A stretch of DNA of 64,000 nucleotides from CADEEN01 sp963751775 (GTDB lineage Bacteria; Pseudomonadota; Gammaproteobacteria; Burkholderiales; Burkholderiaceae_C), in the NCBI GenBank assembly GCA_963751775.1, contig CAVVVW010000006.1:77976-141975 (forward strand), given 5' to 3'. The translations under genes and the position numbers were made by a program. Each line of letters starts with the position of its first letter. The stretch's first letter is position 1. Under the pieces are notes generated by a model. That model saw nothing but the letters and a program-made list of their open reading frames with translations, was not told where the DNA came from and did no database searches. Positions 19,757 through 30,351 of this stretch are shown here, in pieces.

Positions 19757-20969
19757 ATGCACATTCGCTTCAAGCTTCTGGCTGTCGCCGCCGGCGTCGC
19801 TCTTCGGCAGTGCGGCATCGGCTCAGTCCGAGGAGCGGCCCTGGTATGTCGGCGTCACGCTGGATCATGACTCACCAGTCGAACCCGCTCGAGCTCCCGC
19901 CCGGCAGCGAGCATGGCGACGACGTCTTCACGACCACGTTGAGGGGCGGCCTGAACCTGCCGTTCGGGCGGCAGCGCGCCTACGCCAATGCCGCGCTGAT
20001 CTACGAGCGTTACAGCGAATTCGGCTATCGCAACAACAACGGCTACGTGATCGGCGCCGGCCTCGATTGGGCGACCGTCGAGCGCCTGTCGGGCAACATC
20101 ACGCTGCAACGCCAACCAGCAGCAGTCTCCCTTCGTCATCGGCGGCGTGATACCGGTGACGGTATCCAACATCGAGCGCAGCGAGGATCTGATCGCCAGC
20201 CTGCGTTGGGGTGCGAAGACCGCGCTGGGCCTGGACGCCGCCATCGGCACCCGGCAGGTGTCGTTCTCCGAGCCGCAGTACGCGTCGTCCGAATACACGC
20301 AGGACAACGCCAGCATCGGCATCAGTTCCGGCACGGGCGGCGTCGTGGATCTGGGCGCCGGTTTCCGCGGCCAGCGCACGAAGTACCGCAGTGCCGCGCC
20401 CGGCCAGACCGAGCCCGACCAGAGCGACCGCCAGGACTTCTACGTCGGCGCCGACTGGGTGCCCAGCGGGGCCAGCACCGTCAATGCGCGCCTCTACTAC
20501 GGCAAGATCGAATACAACCTCGCGACATTCGCCAACGCCGAGGGCGTCACCGGCTCGCTGGTCTGGGCCTGGAAGCCGACCGGGCTGTTGAACCTGCGAA
20601 CCACGCTGTCGCGAGACACCGGCCAGGAGAGCGGTTATCTGCGTCTGGACCCGGGTGGCGCCGTGTCGGCCAGCGACCTCAGCAGGCTCACCAATGCGCT
20701 CAATATCCGCGCCGATTACCTGGTGACGGGCAAAGTGACGCTGTCCGGCGCGCCTCGGCTACGAGAAGCGCGACTTCATCGACGGCTTCACCGGCGCCGC
20801 CGGCAACGACGACACGACGCGCGTGTCCTTGGCGGTTCGCTGGGACGCCGCGCGCCGGGTGGCACTCGGCTGCAACGCCAGCCGCGAATCACGCTCGGCC
20901 ACGGGTTTCGGCTCGTCATCCTTCGACAACGACCGCTTCGGCTGCTTCGCCCAACTCACGCTCGATTGA
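19757..20969 (+). CDS. epsL: EpsL-like outer-membrane beta-barrel protein (frameshifted)
   Basis: A probable outer-membrane protein of the exopolysaccharide-operon EpsL type. An AGGAG ribosome-binding site precedes the ATG at 19757, and a signal peptide (FKLLAVAAGVALFGSAASAQ) leads into a long beta-strand-rich body: IASLRWGAKTALGLDAAIG, GVVDLGAGFRGQRTKYRS, DFYVGADWVPSGASTVNARLYYG. It ends in the aromatic/hydrophobic pattern FGCFAQLTLD typical of a barrel closing strand. Indels near 19800, 19865, 20110 and 20755 break the frame. The corrected protein is about 400 residues. Its likely role is in polymer passage or anchoring at the outer membrane, inferred from the locus. Confidence 0.72.
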
Positions 20970-20979
20970 GCCTCCTGCC

Positions 20980-21996
20980 TTGCCGACGATCCTGCTGACC
21001 GGGGCGACCGGCTATATCGGCTCGCACACCTGGCTCGCGCTGCAGGCGGCGGGGTTCTCGGTCGTCGGCGTCGACGACTTCTCGAACAGCTCACCCGAGG
21101 TGCTCAATCGCCTGCAGCGCCTCGGCGGGAAAGCGCCGGTCTTCGAGCGGCTCGACGTTTGCGACGGCAACGCGCTCGGGCGCCTGTTCGACGCGCACCG
21201 TATCGACGCGGTGGTGCATTTCGCCGCCTTCAAGGCCGTCGGCGAGTCGACGAAGAACCCGCTCGCCTACTACGCCAACAACGTCGGCGGCCTCGTGACG
21301 CTGTGCCAGACCATGCAGCGACATGGCTGCAAGAAGCTCGTCTTCAGCTCGAGCGCGACGGTCTATGGCGTGCCGGAGCGCCTCCCGATCCGCGAAGATG
21401 CGGCCTTGTCGGCCGTCAATCCCTATGGCGCGACCAAGCTGATGAGCGAAAACATCCTGCGCGATGTCGAGCGCGCGGATCCGTCCTGGTCGACAGCCTG
21501 CCTGCGTTACTTCAACCCGGTGGGGGCCCACGAGAGCGGACTGATCGGCGAAGACCCGAAGGGCGTGCCGAACAACCTGATGCCTTACGTGGCGCGTGTA
21601 GCGGGCGGGCAACTCGACCGGCTGCAAGTCTTCGGCAACGACTACGAGACCCCCGACGGCACCGGCGTGCGTGACTACATTCACGTGGTCGATCTGGCCG
21701 AAGGCCATTCGGCCGCGCTGCGATACCTGATCGAGCGCGGCCGTTCGCTCACCGTCAACCTGGGCACGGGGCGCGGCTACAGCGTGCTCGAGTTGATCCG
21801 CGCCTACGAGCGTGCCAGTGGCCGCAAGGTCCCCTACGAATTCGTCGCACGGCGCCCGGGCGACGTGGCGGCCTGCTATGCGGAGGCCACGCTCGCACGC
21901 GAAATGCTCGGCTGGGAGGCCAGACGTGAGCTGGATTCGATGTGCGCCGACAGTTGGCGGTGGCAGAGCTCGAATCCGCGCGGCTTCACCGCCTGA
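20980..21996 (+). CDS. galE: UDP-glucose 4-epimerase
   Basis: An intact 338-residue short-chain dehydrogenase-type epimerase that interconverts UDP-glucose and UDP-galactose, feeding the polymer with UDP-galactose. The NAD-binding motif is TGATGYIGSHTWLAL, the catalytic strings are SSSATVYG and NPYGATKLMSENIL (Tyr-x3-Lys), and GalE-typical blocks include RYFNPVGAHESGLIGEDP, NNLMPYVARVA and DYETPDGTGVRDYIHVVDLA. No ATG precedes the conserved start; a TTG at 20980 (LPTILLTGATG) lies 11 bases after the epsL stop and is the best start. Confidence 0.93.
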   Translation: MPTILLTGATGYIGSHTWLALQAAGFSVVGVDDFSNSSPEVLNRLQRLGGKAPVFERLDVCDGNALGRLFDAHRIDAVVHFAAFKAVGESTKNPLAYYANNVGGLVTLCQTMQRHGCKKLVFSSSATVYGVPERLPIREDAALSAVNPYGATKLMSENILRDVERADPSWSTACLRYFNPVGAHESGLIGEDPKGVPNNLMPYVARVAGGQLDRLQVFGNDYETPDGTGVRDYIHVVDLAEGHSAALRYLIERGRSLTVNLGTGRGYSVLELIRAYERASGRKVPYEFVARRPGDVAACYAEATLAREMLGWEARRELDSMCADSWRWQSSNPRGFTA

Positions 21997-22031
21997 TTCC
22001 GACTTGCAGTCTATCGATTAGAAACGACTGT

Positions 22032-22989
22032 TCACGCTGACGCACCTGCCGGCGCGGCAGACCTCGCGATCACGGCGCGGACTTGCCCCTCGGCGTCGGT
22101 CACACCACTGACCTCCGATGTAGTCACCCGAGCGCACCACGCGCTGCATGACCGCCTCGCCTTGCCCGAGGCCGACTTCGAACATCAGCCAGCCACCGTC
22201 ACGCAGCAACGCGGGCGCCTCGCGAATCAATCGCTGCAGGATCCGCACGCCCAACGGGCCACCGTCGAAGGCGAGCCGGGGCTCGAAACCGATGATCTCG
22301 CCCGGCATCGTTTCCAGCTTCTTGCTCGAAATGTAGGGCGGGTTGCAGACGATGATGTCCACCGCCCGCTGAAGGCGGGGCTCGTCGAACGGCTGCAGCA
22401 GATCACCCACGCGAAGCTCGACCTGCCCGTCCAGGCGATGGTGTTCGACATTGCGCCTGGCGAGTTCGACGGCGTCGGCGGAAAGGTCGGAAGCCAGTAC
22501 ACGAACACGCGGGTCAGCGCTCGCGATGGCAACCGCCAAATTGCCGCAGCCCGTACAGGTGTCCACCACCGTGGCCTGGCCGCGCTCTGGCAGCACATGA
22601 CGGCGCAGGGTGTCGATCACCGCCTGCGCAAGCAGTTCGGTTTCGTGCCGCGGGATCAGCGCCTGCGGGCCGGCAAACAATTCCAGGCCCATGAAGCGCT
22701 GGCGGCCGCACAGATGCCCGAGCGGCACGCCGGAAATCCGCTGCTCGACGAGGCGCAGCAGCGACGACTGCATTTCCGTGGTCAATGCGTCGAGCGGCTG
22801 CTCGGCCGCCGCGCCCGGCGACAGCGGGTTGCCGGCAGCCAGGTGCCACAGGCATCGAAGCGTCGAATCGGCGGTCTCCTCGGGCTTGTCGGGCAGGGCC
22901 TGAAGATGCAGATCTAGCCTGCCGCGCAGGGTTCGAAACAGATCGCCGTCGGCGCCGCCGAGGCGCTGCAAGCCTGATTCGTTCGTCAT
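22032..22989 (-). CDS. HemK/PrmC-like class I methyltransferase
   Basis: A SAM-dependent methyltransferase of the HemK/PrmB/PrmC type. The N-terminal helical domain carries PLGHLCGRQRFMGLELF and ALIPRHETELLAQAV; the SAM site is VVDTCTGCGNLAVAIA and the substrate motif is DIIVCNPPYIS. HemK proteins methylate a glutamine in release factors or ribosomal protein L3. This copy is the last gene of a five-gene unit with amidotransferase, ligase, carrier and NAD-synthase-like genes, so it may instead act on a small-molecule or carrier-bound amide. The frame shifts near 22125; the restored C-terminus reads SEVSGVTDAEGQVRAVIARS and stops at 22032. Confidence 0.75.
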
Positions 22990-23026
22990 GGTGCCTGCCT
23001 GCGACCCAGTGGGTTGCCCGTGGTGC

Positions 23027-24008
23027 TCAAGCGCCGACCTCGTCGACCGGCCCCATCAACGCCGGACGCGCGTGCAGGTAGCGCGTCGCGCGCCGCTTCG
23101 ATTCGATGTCGGCGTAAATGAATTCGCCGCGCGCGGTATCGACGCCGAGGTAGGTGGCCAGTTCCGCCGCCGGGACGCCATGGTTGTGCGCCCAGAGCGC
23201 GATGTCCATCTTGTCGTACGGCAGCGAGAAGTAGAACTCGTCCTGCCCTTGCTGCAGGCTGTAGGTGTCGGTGGTCGGCATGGCCGAGCACACCTCGTCC
23301 GGCAGGCCGAGGTACCGGGCCAGTGCGTAGACCTGGGTCTTGTACAGATGGGCAATGGGCTTGATGTCGGCCGCGCCGTCGCCGTTCTTGACGAAGAAGC
23401 CCTGGTCGTATTCCAGCCGGTTCGGCGTGCCGATGACGGCGTAGTTCAGCCGGTCGGCATGAAAGTACTCCACCGTCTTGCGGATGCGTTGCTTGTAGTT
23501 GGTGGCCGCGACGATCTGCAGGTACTCCCGGATCGGCAGGCGCGCCTCGTGCACGCGGCCGTCGGGCGACTGCACGATCAGCTTGAAGAAATTGATGCGG
23601 CCTTCGGTGCCCCCCGAGATGGCGATCTTGCTCTTCCAGTCGCCTGCGTAGTCCGCGAAAGACGCGCCGCATGGCCTCGTCGCGCCAGCGATAGCAGCCG
23701 ATGGCTTCGAGCGTCGGCGCGATGTCTTCGACGGCGAACGGAATACCCAATTGCTCGGCGACGCGCTGCCCGAGACCTTGGCTGCTCGACTTGGAGTCCC
23801 GCTCGGGCAGCAGCAGCCCGTAGACCTTGTCGGCGCCGAGCGCGCGCACCGCGAGCGCCCCGCAGACCGAGCTGTCGACGCCGCCCGACAACGCGATGAT
23901 CACGCCCCGGCGCCGCTGCTCTTGCGCCACGACGGCGACGATCCGGCTCGAGATGCGTGCGACTTCCGCCGCACAGTCGATGTCCAGGACGGAGGCACTC
24001 AACTTCAT
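23027..24008 (-). CDS. ammonia-dependent NAD synthase-like ATP pyrophosphatase (frameshifted)
   Basis: A NadE-family enzyme of about 325 residues without a glutaminase (CN-hydrolase) domain. The ATP pyrophosphatase loop is VIIALSGGVDSSVCGALAV. The rest keeps NadE features: ATNYKQRIRKTVEYFHADRLNYAVIGTPNR, YDQGFFVKNGDGAADIKPIAHLYKTQVYALARYLGLP and PTTDTYSLQQGQDEFYFSLPYD. Classical NadE amidates deamido-NAD with ammonia. Its place between an acyl carrier protein and a methyltransferase inside a polysaccharide locus suggests a dedicated amidation or adenylation step instead of housekeeping NAD synthesis. One frameshift lies near 23655. The start at 24008 (MKLSASVLDIDCAAEV) is 48 bases after the carrier gene. 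Confidence 0.78.
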
Positions 24009-24055
24009 GGCGTCATTGGCGCAGGCGGCTCGCAAGGGGCGGCTTCATGCGTGCG

Positions 24056-24310
24056 TCAAGCCGTCACGAGCTTCTTCTTCACATAGGCCTCGATGCTGTC
24101 GAGGCTGTCGAGGTTTTCCGGGATCATCTCTTCGTCCTCGACCCTGAAGCCAAATTTCTCTTCGAGGAAGGTGACGAGTTCCAGAAAACCGGTGGAGTCG
24201 ATGATGTGGTGATCGAGGAACGAATCGGCATCGCCGAACTTCTCCGCCTGGGTACCCATCAGGAAATTGTCGGCAATGAAGGCACGAACCTGATTCTTGA
24301 CGTCGCTCAT
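24056..24310 (-). CDS. acyl carrier protein (first copy)
   Basis: An intact 84-residue carrier protein. The phosphopantetheine attachment serine lies in HHIIDSTGFLELVTFLEE (about residues 34-51), which replaces the usual DSL with DST. The protein is acidic and helical as expected. It sits between an AMP-dependent ligase upstream and the NAD-synthase-like gene downstream, so the ligase probably loads it with an acyl or aminoacyl group. Confidence 0.88.
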   Translation of the reverse strand: MSDVKNQVRAFIADNFLMGTQAEKFGDADSFLDHHIIDSTGFLELVTFLEEKFGFRVEDEEMIPENLDSLDSIEAYVKKKLVTA

Positions 24311-24360
24311 TGAGCTTCCCTTGCTTTCGATTGTGTGGCCAGCCCGTGCGCCGATGTGAG

Positions 24361-25893
24361 TCAGGCCAGGCCGGTCTTCTTGATCTTGCCAGTGTCGGTC
24401 TTTGGCAGTTCGGCGACGAATTCGACGTGCTTCGGCGCCATGAAGTTCTCGAGTCTACCGGTGCAATGCTTGATCACGTCGCGCTCCGAGTAGCTATACC
24501 CCTGTTTGAGTACCACGAAGGCCTTCACCGCCTGGCCCAGCAGCGCGTCCGGCACGCCGACCACCGCGGCTTCGTAGACGCCCTCGAGCGCGTACAGCGC
24601 GTTCTCGACCTCGCGCGGGCTGACCTTCTCGCCGCGGCTCTTGATGATGTCGTCCTTGCGCGCGACGAAGTACAGCCAGCCTTCGGCGTCGGTGCGGAAG
24701 ACGTCGCCCGAGTGCAGGATCATCTCGCCCGGGATCGGCCCTGGCTTGAGGCGCTTGGCGGTCTCGTCCGGCTTCTCCCAGTAGCCGCGCATCACGTTGC
24801 TGCCGCGGATCACCAGCTCGCCGGTGCTGCCGTTGGGCAGGCGCCGGCCGGCTTCGTCGACCAGCCAGACCTCCTCGTTCGGCATGCCGCGCCCGACGCT
24901 GGTCGGCCGGATGTCGAGTTGCTCGGGCGGCAGGTAGGTCACCCGCTTGCATTCGGTGAGGCCGTACATCGAGAACAGCTGCGCCTGCGGGAAGAGGCCG
25001 CGGAGCTGGCGGATGTGCTCCTCGGACAGCGCCGCGGCGGTGTTGGTGATCATGCGCAGTGCGCGCAGGTCGTAGCTCGACAGCGTGCTCGAGGTTCATC
25101 AGCATCGAGAACATCGTCGGCACGCCGGGGAAGACGGTCACCCGCTCGCTGCGCCATCCGCTCCAGCACCTTGACCGGGAAGGTGAACGACCGCTCGAGC
25201 ACCAGCGTGGCGCCGACCTTGAACGCTCATCAGCACCTGGTACAGGCCGTAGTCGAAGGCCAGCGGCAGCACGCAGATGATCACGTCGTCGTCTCTGCAG
25301 GCCCAGGTAGGTGCTGACCGAGCGCGCGGCGGACACCATGTTCAGGTGCGTCAGCATCACGCCCTTCGGGTCGCCGGTGGAGCCCGAGGTGTAGATGATG
25401 CTGGCCAGATCCTGATCGATGAGGCCGGGGTCGCCTGGCGCCGTCGAGCGGCCTTCGACCGGCTCGGGATAGCGGACGACTCGGGCATCTGGCCCTTCGG
25501 CCAGCCCGGCAACGATGCAGTGATGCACGCTGCGGTTTTGCGCCAGCGCGGCCTCGTAGACGGACGCCAGCGCCTGCACTGGTGATGAGCACGCCAGCCC
25601 GCGAGTCGTTCAGCATGTAGGCCAGCTTGTCGGCCTTGGTCAGCGGGTTGATCGGCATGAACACCGCGCCGGCCGCCAAGCGCGGCGAAGACGCCCGCCG
25701 CCAGCTCGATGCCGTTGTCCAGGAACAGCGCGACGCGGTCGCCGCGCGCCACCCCGCGGCGCTGCAGCTCGGCCGCGAGCTGCGCGGCCCGCTGGGCCAG
25801 CTGCGCGTAGGTATAGGCGCGGTCGGCGCAGACCAGCGCGACCTTGTCTGGCGTTCGCGCCACCGAATGCGCCAGGAACTCATGTAGAAGCAT
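24361..25893 (-). CDS. AMP-dependent acyl/aminoacyl ligase (first copy, frameshifted)
   Basis: An ANL-superfamily adenylating enzyme of about 510 residues that would activate a carboxylic acid as an acyl-AMP and load it onto the adjacent carrier. The start at 25893 gives MLLHEFLAHSVARTPDKVALV. Core motifs are SIIYTSGSTGDPKGVMLTH (A3), FSMYGLTECKR (A5), RGSNVMRGYWEKPDETAKRL, ILHSGDVFRTDAEGWLYFVARKDDIIKSRGEKVSPREVE (A7-A8), and the C-terminal lysine in LPKTDTGKIKKTGLA (A10). Several indels occur between about 25080 and 25690, damaging the middle of the substrate pocket, so the substrate cannot be read. It follows asnB by 30 bases. Confidence 0.83.
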
Positions 25894-25923
25894 CTGCAGG
25901 CCTTTGTTCGATCGACTGCCTGG

Positions 25924-27909
25924 TCACCCGACCGGCGCCGGCACCGGTGGCGCCGCAGCGGCAAACCGTGCGGTGCCCGGTTGCACATAGGCGTCGTGCA
26001 GCAGCATCGTCGACAGGATGCCGACGAAGGCCATGTTGTCGCCGAAGCCGATCGCCCGGCCCGTGCGGCACTTCTCGAACAGCTTGCCGACGGCCGCGGC
26101 GTCGAAGTAGCCCGCCTGCTCGATGCGCGACCGGCTGAACAGGTCGTCCACGTAGTCGACCGGCTTGCCGCCCTCGAAGAAGCTCTGGCTGTCCGGCGCG
26201 CGATAGGGCTGCTTGGTGCGGGTGCGGATCGACTCCGGCAGCAGGCCGGTCATCGCCTTCTTCAGCAGGTACTTCTCCGTCAGGCCCTTCATCTTGAACT
26301 TCGGCGGCAGCCGGTTGGCGAATTCGATCAGCGCGGTGGTCCAGGAACGGGAAGCGCCCTTCGATCGAGTTGGCCATCGCGACGCGGTCGCCCTGCGAGC
26401 AGAGCAGGTAGCCCGACATCAGCGTGTGCGCCTCGACGTACTGGTCCTGGCCATCGGCGCCCAGCGCCCGATGTCCGCGGGCAAGCGTCTGGCGCGACGG
26501 CGGCGTAGGGATCCGATGCCCGCCAGGCGCTCGCGCACGTCGGCGGAGAAGAACTGCCAGATGCGGCGGGTCGTCGTCCAGCGCGGAATGTGCGCGAAGT
26601 AGGGCTCGCCGCAGGTGCTCCAGCCCCTCGCTGAAGAAGCGCTGCGTGAACGCCCGGCCGGCGGCCGGCGAGTGCTGCAGGTACGGGTAGAGCCGCTCCA
26701 GGATGCGCGGCGCGCGACTTCGACTCCGGCGCCCGCGCCATGAAGCGCCGGATCTTCGCTTCCTTGAACAGGTCGTAGCCGCCGAACACCTCGTCGGCGC
26801 CCTCGCCGGTCAGCACCACCTTGTAGCCGGCCTCGCGCACGCTTTGCGACAGCAGCATCAGCGGCGTCGGCGCGGTGCGCACGATCGGCGTCTCGGCGTG
26901 CCAGATCGTGCGCGGGAACGCCGCGGCGATGTCGGCGCGGCGTGCAGCGCACGGACGTATGGTCGGTGCCGAGGTACGCGACCAGTTCGTTCTGGTGCGC
27001 GCTCTCGTCGAACTCGGCGTCCTCGAAGGTGAGCGAGAACGTGCGCAGCGGCGTGTCGGTGAAGTTCTTGATCACCGAGGTGACGATCGACGAATCGAGC
27101 CCGCCGCTGAGGTAGGCGCCCACCGGCACGTCGGCGCGCAGCTGCAGGCGCACGGCGTCGATCAGCAGTGCGCGCAGCTCGTCGGCGCAGTCCTGCTCCG
27201 AGCGCGCGTCGCATCGGCGTCGGCGTCGGGGAAGCTCCAGTCCCAGTAGCGCTCGCACGCGCGTGCCGCGCTCGTCGACGACCATGGTGTGCCCCGGGGG
27301 CAGCGACTGCGACGCCCTCGAACACCGTGCGCGGCGCCAGCGGCGACCAGAAGGTGAAGATCTCGCCCAGCGCGCGCGGATCGAGCCGGCGCGGCACGTC
27401 GGCGACGGCGAACAGCGCCTTCGACCTCGGATGCAAACAGCAGCCGGCCGCCGGCGCGTGGTGTAGAACAGCGGGCGGATGCCGGTGCGGTCGCGCGCCA
27501 GCACCAGCCGCTGGCGCGTGACGTCCCACAGCGCGATCGCGAACTGGCCGTTCAGGTGCGCGACGAAGTCGTCGCCGTACTGCTCGTACAGGTGAACGAT
27601 GACCTCGGTGTCGGAGTGCGTGTAGAAGCGGTGGCCCTGCCGCTCGAGGTCGCGCGCAGCTCGATGTAGTTGAAGATCTCGCCGTTGAAGATGACCCAGA
27701 CGGTGCTGTCCTCGTTGTGGATCGGCTGCTCGCCGCCGGCGAGGTCGATGATGCTCAGGCGCGCATGCGCCAGGCCGATCGGGCCCGCACGATAGAACCC
27801 CGTGCCGTCGGGCCCGCGGTGATGCAGCTGCCCGATCATGGCCGACAGCTCGTTGTCGCTCGGCGGCTGCGGCGGGGCCGAGGCTGAGGATTCCCGCAAT
27901 TCCGCACAT
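25924..27909 (-). CDS. asnB: asparagine synthase-like glutamine amidotransferase (first copy, frameshifted)
   Basis: A glutamine-hydrolysing AsnB-type enzyme of about 660 residues. The N-terminus MCGIAGILS places the nucleophilic cysteine at residue 2, followed by the class II glutaminase domain (MIGQLHHRGPDGTGFYRAGPIGLAHARLSIIDLAGG, FNGEIFNYIELR). The synthetase half carries VPVGAYLSGGLDSSIVTSVIKNF (ATP pyrophosphatase loop), VLTGEGADEVFGGYDLF and a C-terminal region ending near 25924. At least eight indels break the frame. In polysaccharide loci such enzymes often amidate uronic acids or other carboxylates; here it heads the asnB - ligase - carrier - NAD-synthase-like - methyltransferase unit. 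Confidence 0.85.
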
Positions 27910-28205
27910 CGCTAGGCATCCACGGCGGTCGAAGTGGCCAGTGGCGCTGTCACGACAGCCGGAAGCGGGCTACAGCGTTCGCACCTGATTCCCATGCAAC
28001 GACTCCACAGCATCACAAGGAGCATTGCATTTCGACCTCAAAGACTCCCAACCTGAATTGTCAGGCTTGCAATGGATAATTATCGACGAAGATGATGGCC
28101 CGACGAGCGCGTCATCGACCCCATGAGTAAGTGGCGCTCTCACCACTCACTTGCCGGTCCTTGCTTCCACGTCTATCCGTGTGAGCTGGGGTATCCTCGA
28201 TTCTC
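27910..28205. other. divergent intergenic region between asnB and the GNAT-like gene
   Basis: This non-coding stretch separates the minus-strand amidotransferase operon from the plus-strand GNAT-like, capI, tviB group. It is less GC-rich than the flanking genes, most clearly around 28020-28090, where AATGGATAATTATC resembles a -10 region (GATAAT at 28075-28080). I cannot pair it with a convincing -35 at normal spacing. Promoters for both directions are expected here. Confidence 0.45.
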
Positions 28206-29277
28206 TTGAACGCCATATCAGGCATGGGCAATCGCTACAGTATTCGGCAAAGTGACGGACGCGACCTCGAAGAAGAACTTGTCAGGCTGTGGTCGACCAA
28301 CTTCGCAGAAACGTCGCCGAGCGCCGCCAGGGCCAAGGTTCGTCATGTGTACAACAGGAATCCGGCTGGGTCCGCGCTAGTCTTTACGATTCATGCGGCG
28401 GGAGATGCCGCCCCGGTTGGCGTCCAGAGCCTTCTTCCCCGGGCATATCAGTACAAGGGGCGATCGGTTCGCGTCGGATCGTATGTCGACTTCGTCGTCG
28501 ACGCCGGCCATCGCACACTGGGCCCGGCCCTGATGCTGTTCAGGCGCAGTAGCGAGATCGGTGTTGCCAGCTTCGATTTCTTGCACGGCTCGCCCAATGC
28601 GCTCGCACAACCCGCGCTGACACGCGCCGGAGCTCGAGTGATCGGTTCCACTTGTGTGTACACAAAGGTTCAGCGTAGCGCTCACTACTTGAACACGCAT
28701 CATGCCGCGGTGGGCCGCGCGCGTCGCCGCCTACGCTGTCGATGCTGCGATCCTGTGCCTGGACAGCTTCCGGCTCTTGCGCGCCGCTGTACGTCTGGAG
28801 TGGCGGGAGGTCAGCGCCTCCGATCCAGCATTGACAAGATTTGGGAAGGCCATCCCGAAAACCTTCTGCTTGCTCAGCGAACCACGGACATCCTGGAATG
28901 GCGCTACCCCATTGGTGGGCCAACCGCGCCGAAGCGAATCTGGCTGGCCAGCGATGCAAGTGGTTCACCACAAGGTTACGTCGTCTGGCGCGAAGTCGAT
29001 GGGTTGCGCCGTCATCGGCGACTTCTTCTGCAGAATGCCCGAGACCAACACGCGCGCGCTCCTCGTCGGCTTCTGTCGGGAGATGCGCCGGTTCCCCTCA
29101 ATCCATGTTGTGTCGCTTCAATTTTTCGGTTCGGCTGCGGTGAGCAAGATGGTCGGGCCGCCGGCTTCTTGCCGAGGCGCGGTGGGCAAGCCATTGTTGT
29201 CAAGGCGGCGAGTGTCCCGAAGCGATGCCCCCGCTTCGGCCTGGTACTTCACGCCGTTTGACCTAGACACTGATTAA
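28206..29277 (+). CDS. GNAT-like acyltransferase of exopolysaccharide loci (frameshifted)
   Basis: A protein of about 355 residues whose first half reads as a GNAT-fold acyltransferase: LWSTNFAETSPSAARAKVRHVYNRNPAG, VGVQSLLPRAYQYKGRSVRVGSYVDFVVD, then RTLGPALMLFRRSSEIGVASFDFLHGSPN. The second half (HPENLLLAQRTTDILEWRYPIG, then VIGDFFCRMPETNTRALLVGFCREM) looks like a second, degenerate GNAT half and ends FTPFDLDTD. At least three indels lie between 28700 and 29030. It could acylate a sugar nucleotide or lipid-linked sugar, by inference from context only. Alternative starts are at 28206 and 28224. Confidence 0.6.
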
Positions 29278-29292
29278 CTATCTCAACGCCCC

Positions 29293-30298
29293 ATGAAAGT
29301 CCTCGTTACCGGCGCTGCCGGGTTCATTGGCATGCACGTCTCGCAGGGCTGCTCGATCGAGGCGACGAAGTGGTTGGCCTGGACAACCTCAACGCCTACT
29401 ACGATCCGCAATTCAAACGCGATCGACTTGCCAGGCTGCAGCCGCACCCAGCGTTTCGTTTCGTCAAGATGGATGTCGGTGACAGGGAAGGCATGGCGGG
29501 TCTCTTTGCGCAGGAGCGCTTCGATCGCGTGGTACATCTTGCGGCGCAAGCCGGCGTGCGCTACTCGCTGGTCAACCCGCACGCCTACATCGACAGCAAC
29601 GTCGTCGGCTTTGCCAATGTTCTCGAGGGCTGCCGGCACCACCAGGTCCAGCATCTCGTGTATGCGTCCAGTTCCAGCGTGTACGGCGGCAATACCCGGA
29701 TGCCGTTTTCAGAGCGGGACAGCGTCGACCATCCGGTCAGTCTCTACGCGGCCACCAAGAAGGCCAATGAACTGATGGCGCACGCCTACAGCCACTTGTT
29801 CGGCCTGCCAACGACCGGATTGCGGTTCTTCACCGTCTACGGGCCCTGGGGCCGCCCCGACATGGCGCTGTTCCTGTTCACCAAGGCCATCCTCGAGGGC
29901 CGCCCGATCGACATCTACAACCATGGGCAGATGGTGCGCGACTTCACCTACGTCGACGACATCGTCGAAGGGGTCGTGCGCGTGCTCGACCACATCGCCG
30001 ACGCCGATCCATCGTTCGACACCGGTGCCCCGGATCCAGGCGTTCCAACGCGCCATATCGCATCTTCAACATCGGCAACAACCGGCCGGTGCAGCTGATG
30101 TCCTTCATCGAAGCGATCGAGTCAGCCCTCGGCCGCAAGGCGCAGAAGAATCTGATGCCGCTGCAGGATGGTGACGTGCCGGCAACGTTTGCCGACGTGA
30201 GTGCACTCGAGCAATGGACGGGATTCCGTCCGGCGACAACCGTGGATCAGGGCGTGGGCCGCTTCGTTGACTGGTATCGCACTTATTTCAAGGTCTGA
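29293..30298 (+). CDS. capI: UDP-glucuronate 4-epimerase-like NAD-dependent epimerase (frameshifted)
   Basis: An extended short-chain dehydrogenase/epimerase of about 335 residues. The NAD-binding start is MKVLVTGAAGFIGMHVSQ, followed after an indel near 29355 by GDEVVGLDNLNAYYDPQFKRDRLARL, a typical CapI/LpsL feature. Catalytic blocks are SSSSVYGGNTRMPF and HPVSLYAATKKANELMAHAY (Tyr-x3-Lys); later GLRFFTVYGPWGRPDMALFLFTKAILEG and MVRDFTYVDDIVEGVVR. A second indel near 30050 precedes RIFNIGNNRPVQLMSFI. It should convert UDP-glucuronate to UDP-galacturonate, or act on the N-acetyl forms made by the neighbouring dehydrogenase. Confidence 0.88.
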
Positions 30299-30351
30299 CC
30301 GCTTGTAGTCAGCCACACATTCAGATCGACGTTACTTAGGAGCCGCCGCAG

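Noticed and set aside
18703..21996. single 1,097-residue open frame spanning epsB, epsL and galE
   Set aside because: Only its ends correspond to real protein (part of epsB and all of galE). The middle is out of frame with the EpsL sequence, so the apparent fusion is an artefact.
28052..28080. sigma-70 promoter with TTGTCA (28058) and GATAAT (28075)
   Set aside because: The spacing between the hexamers is 11 bases, too short for a functional pair.
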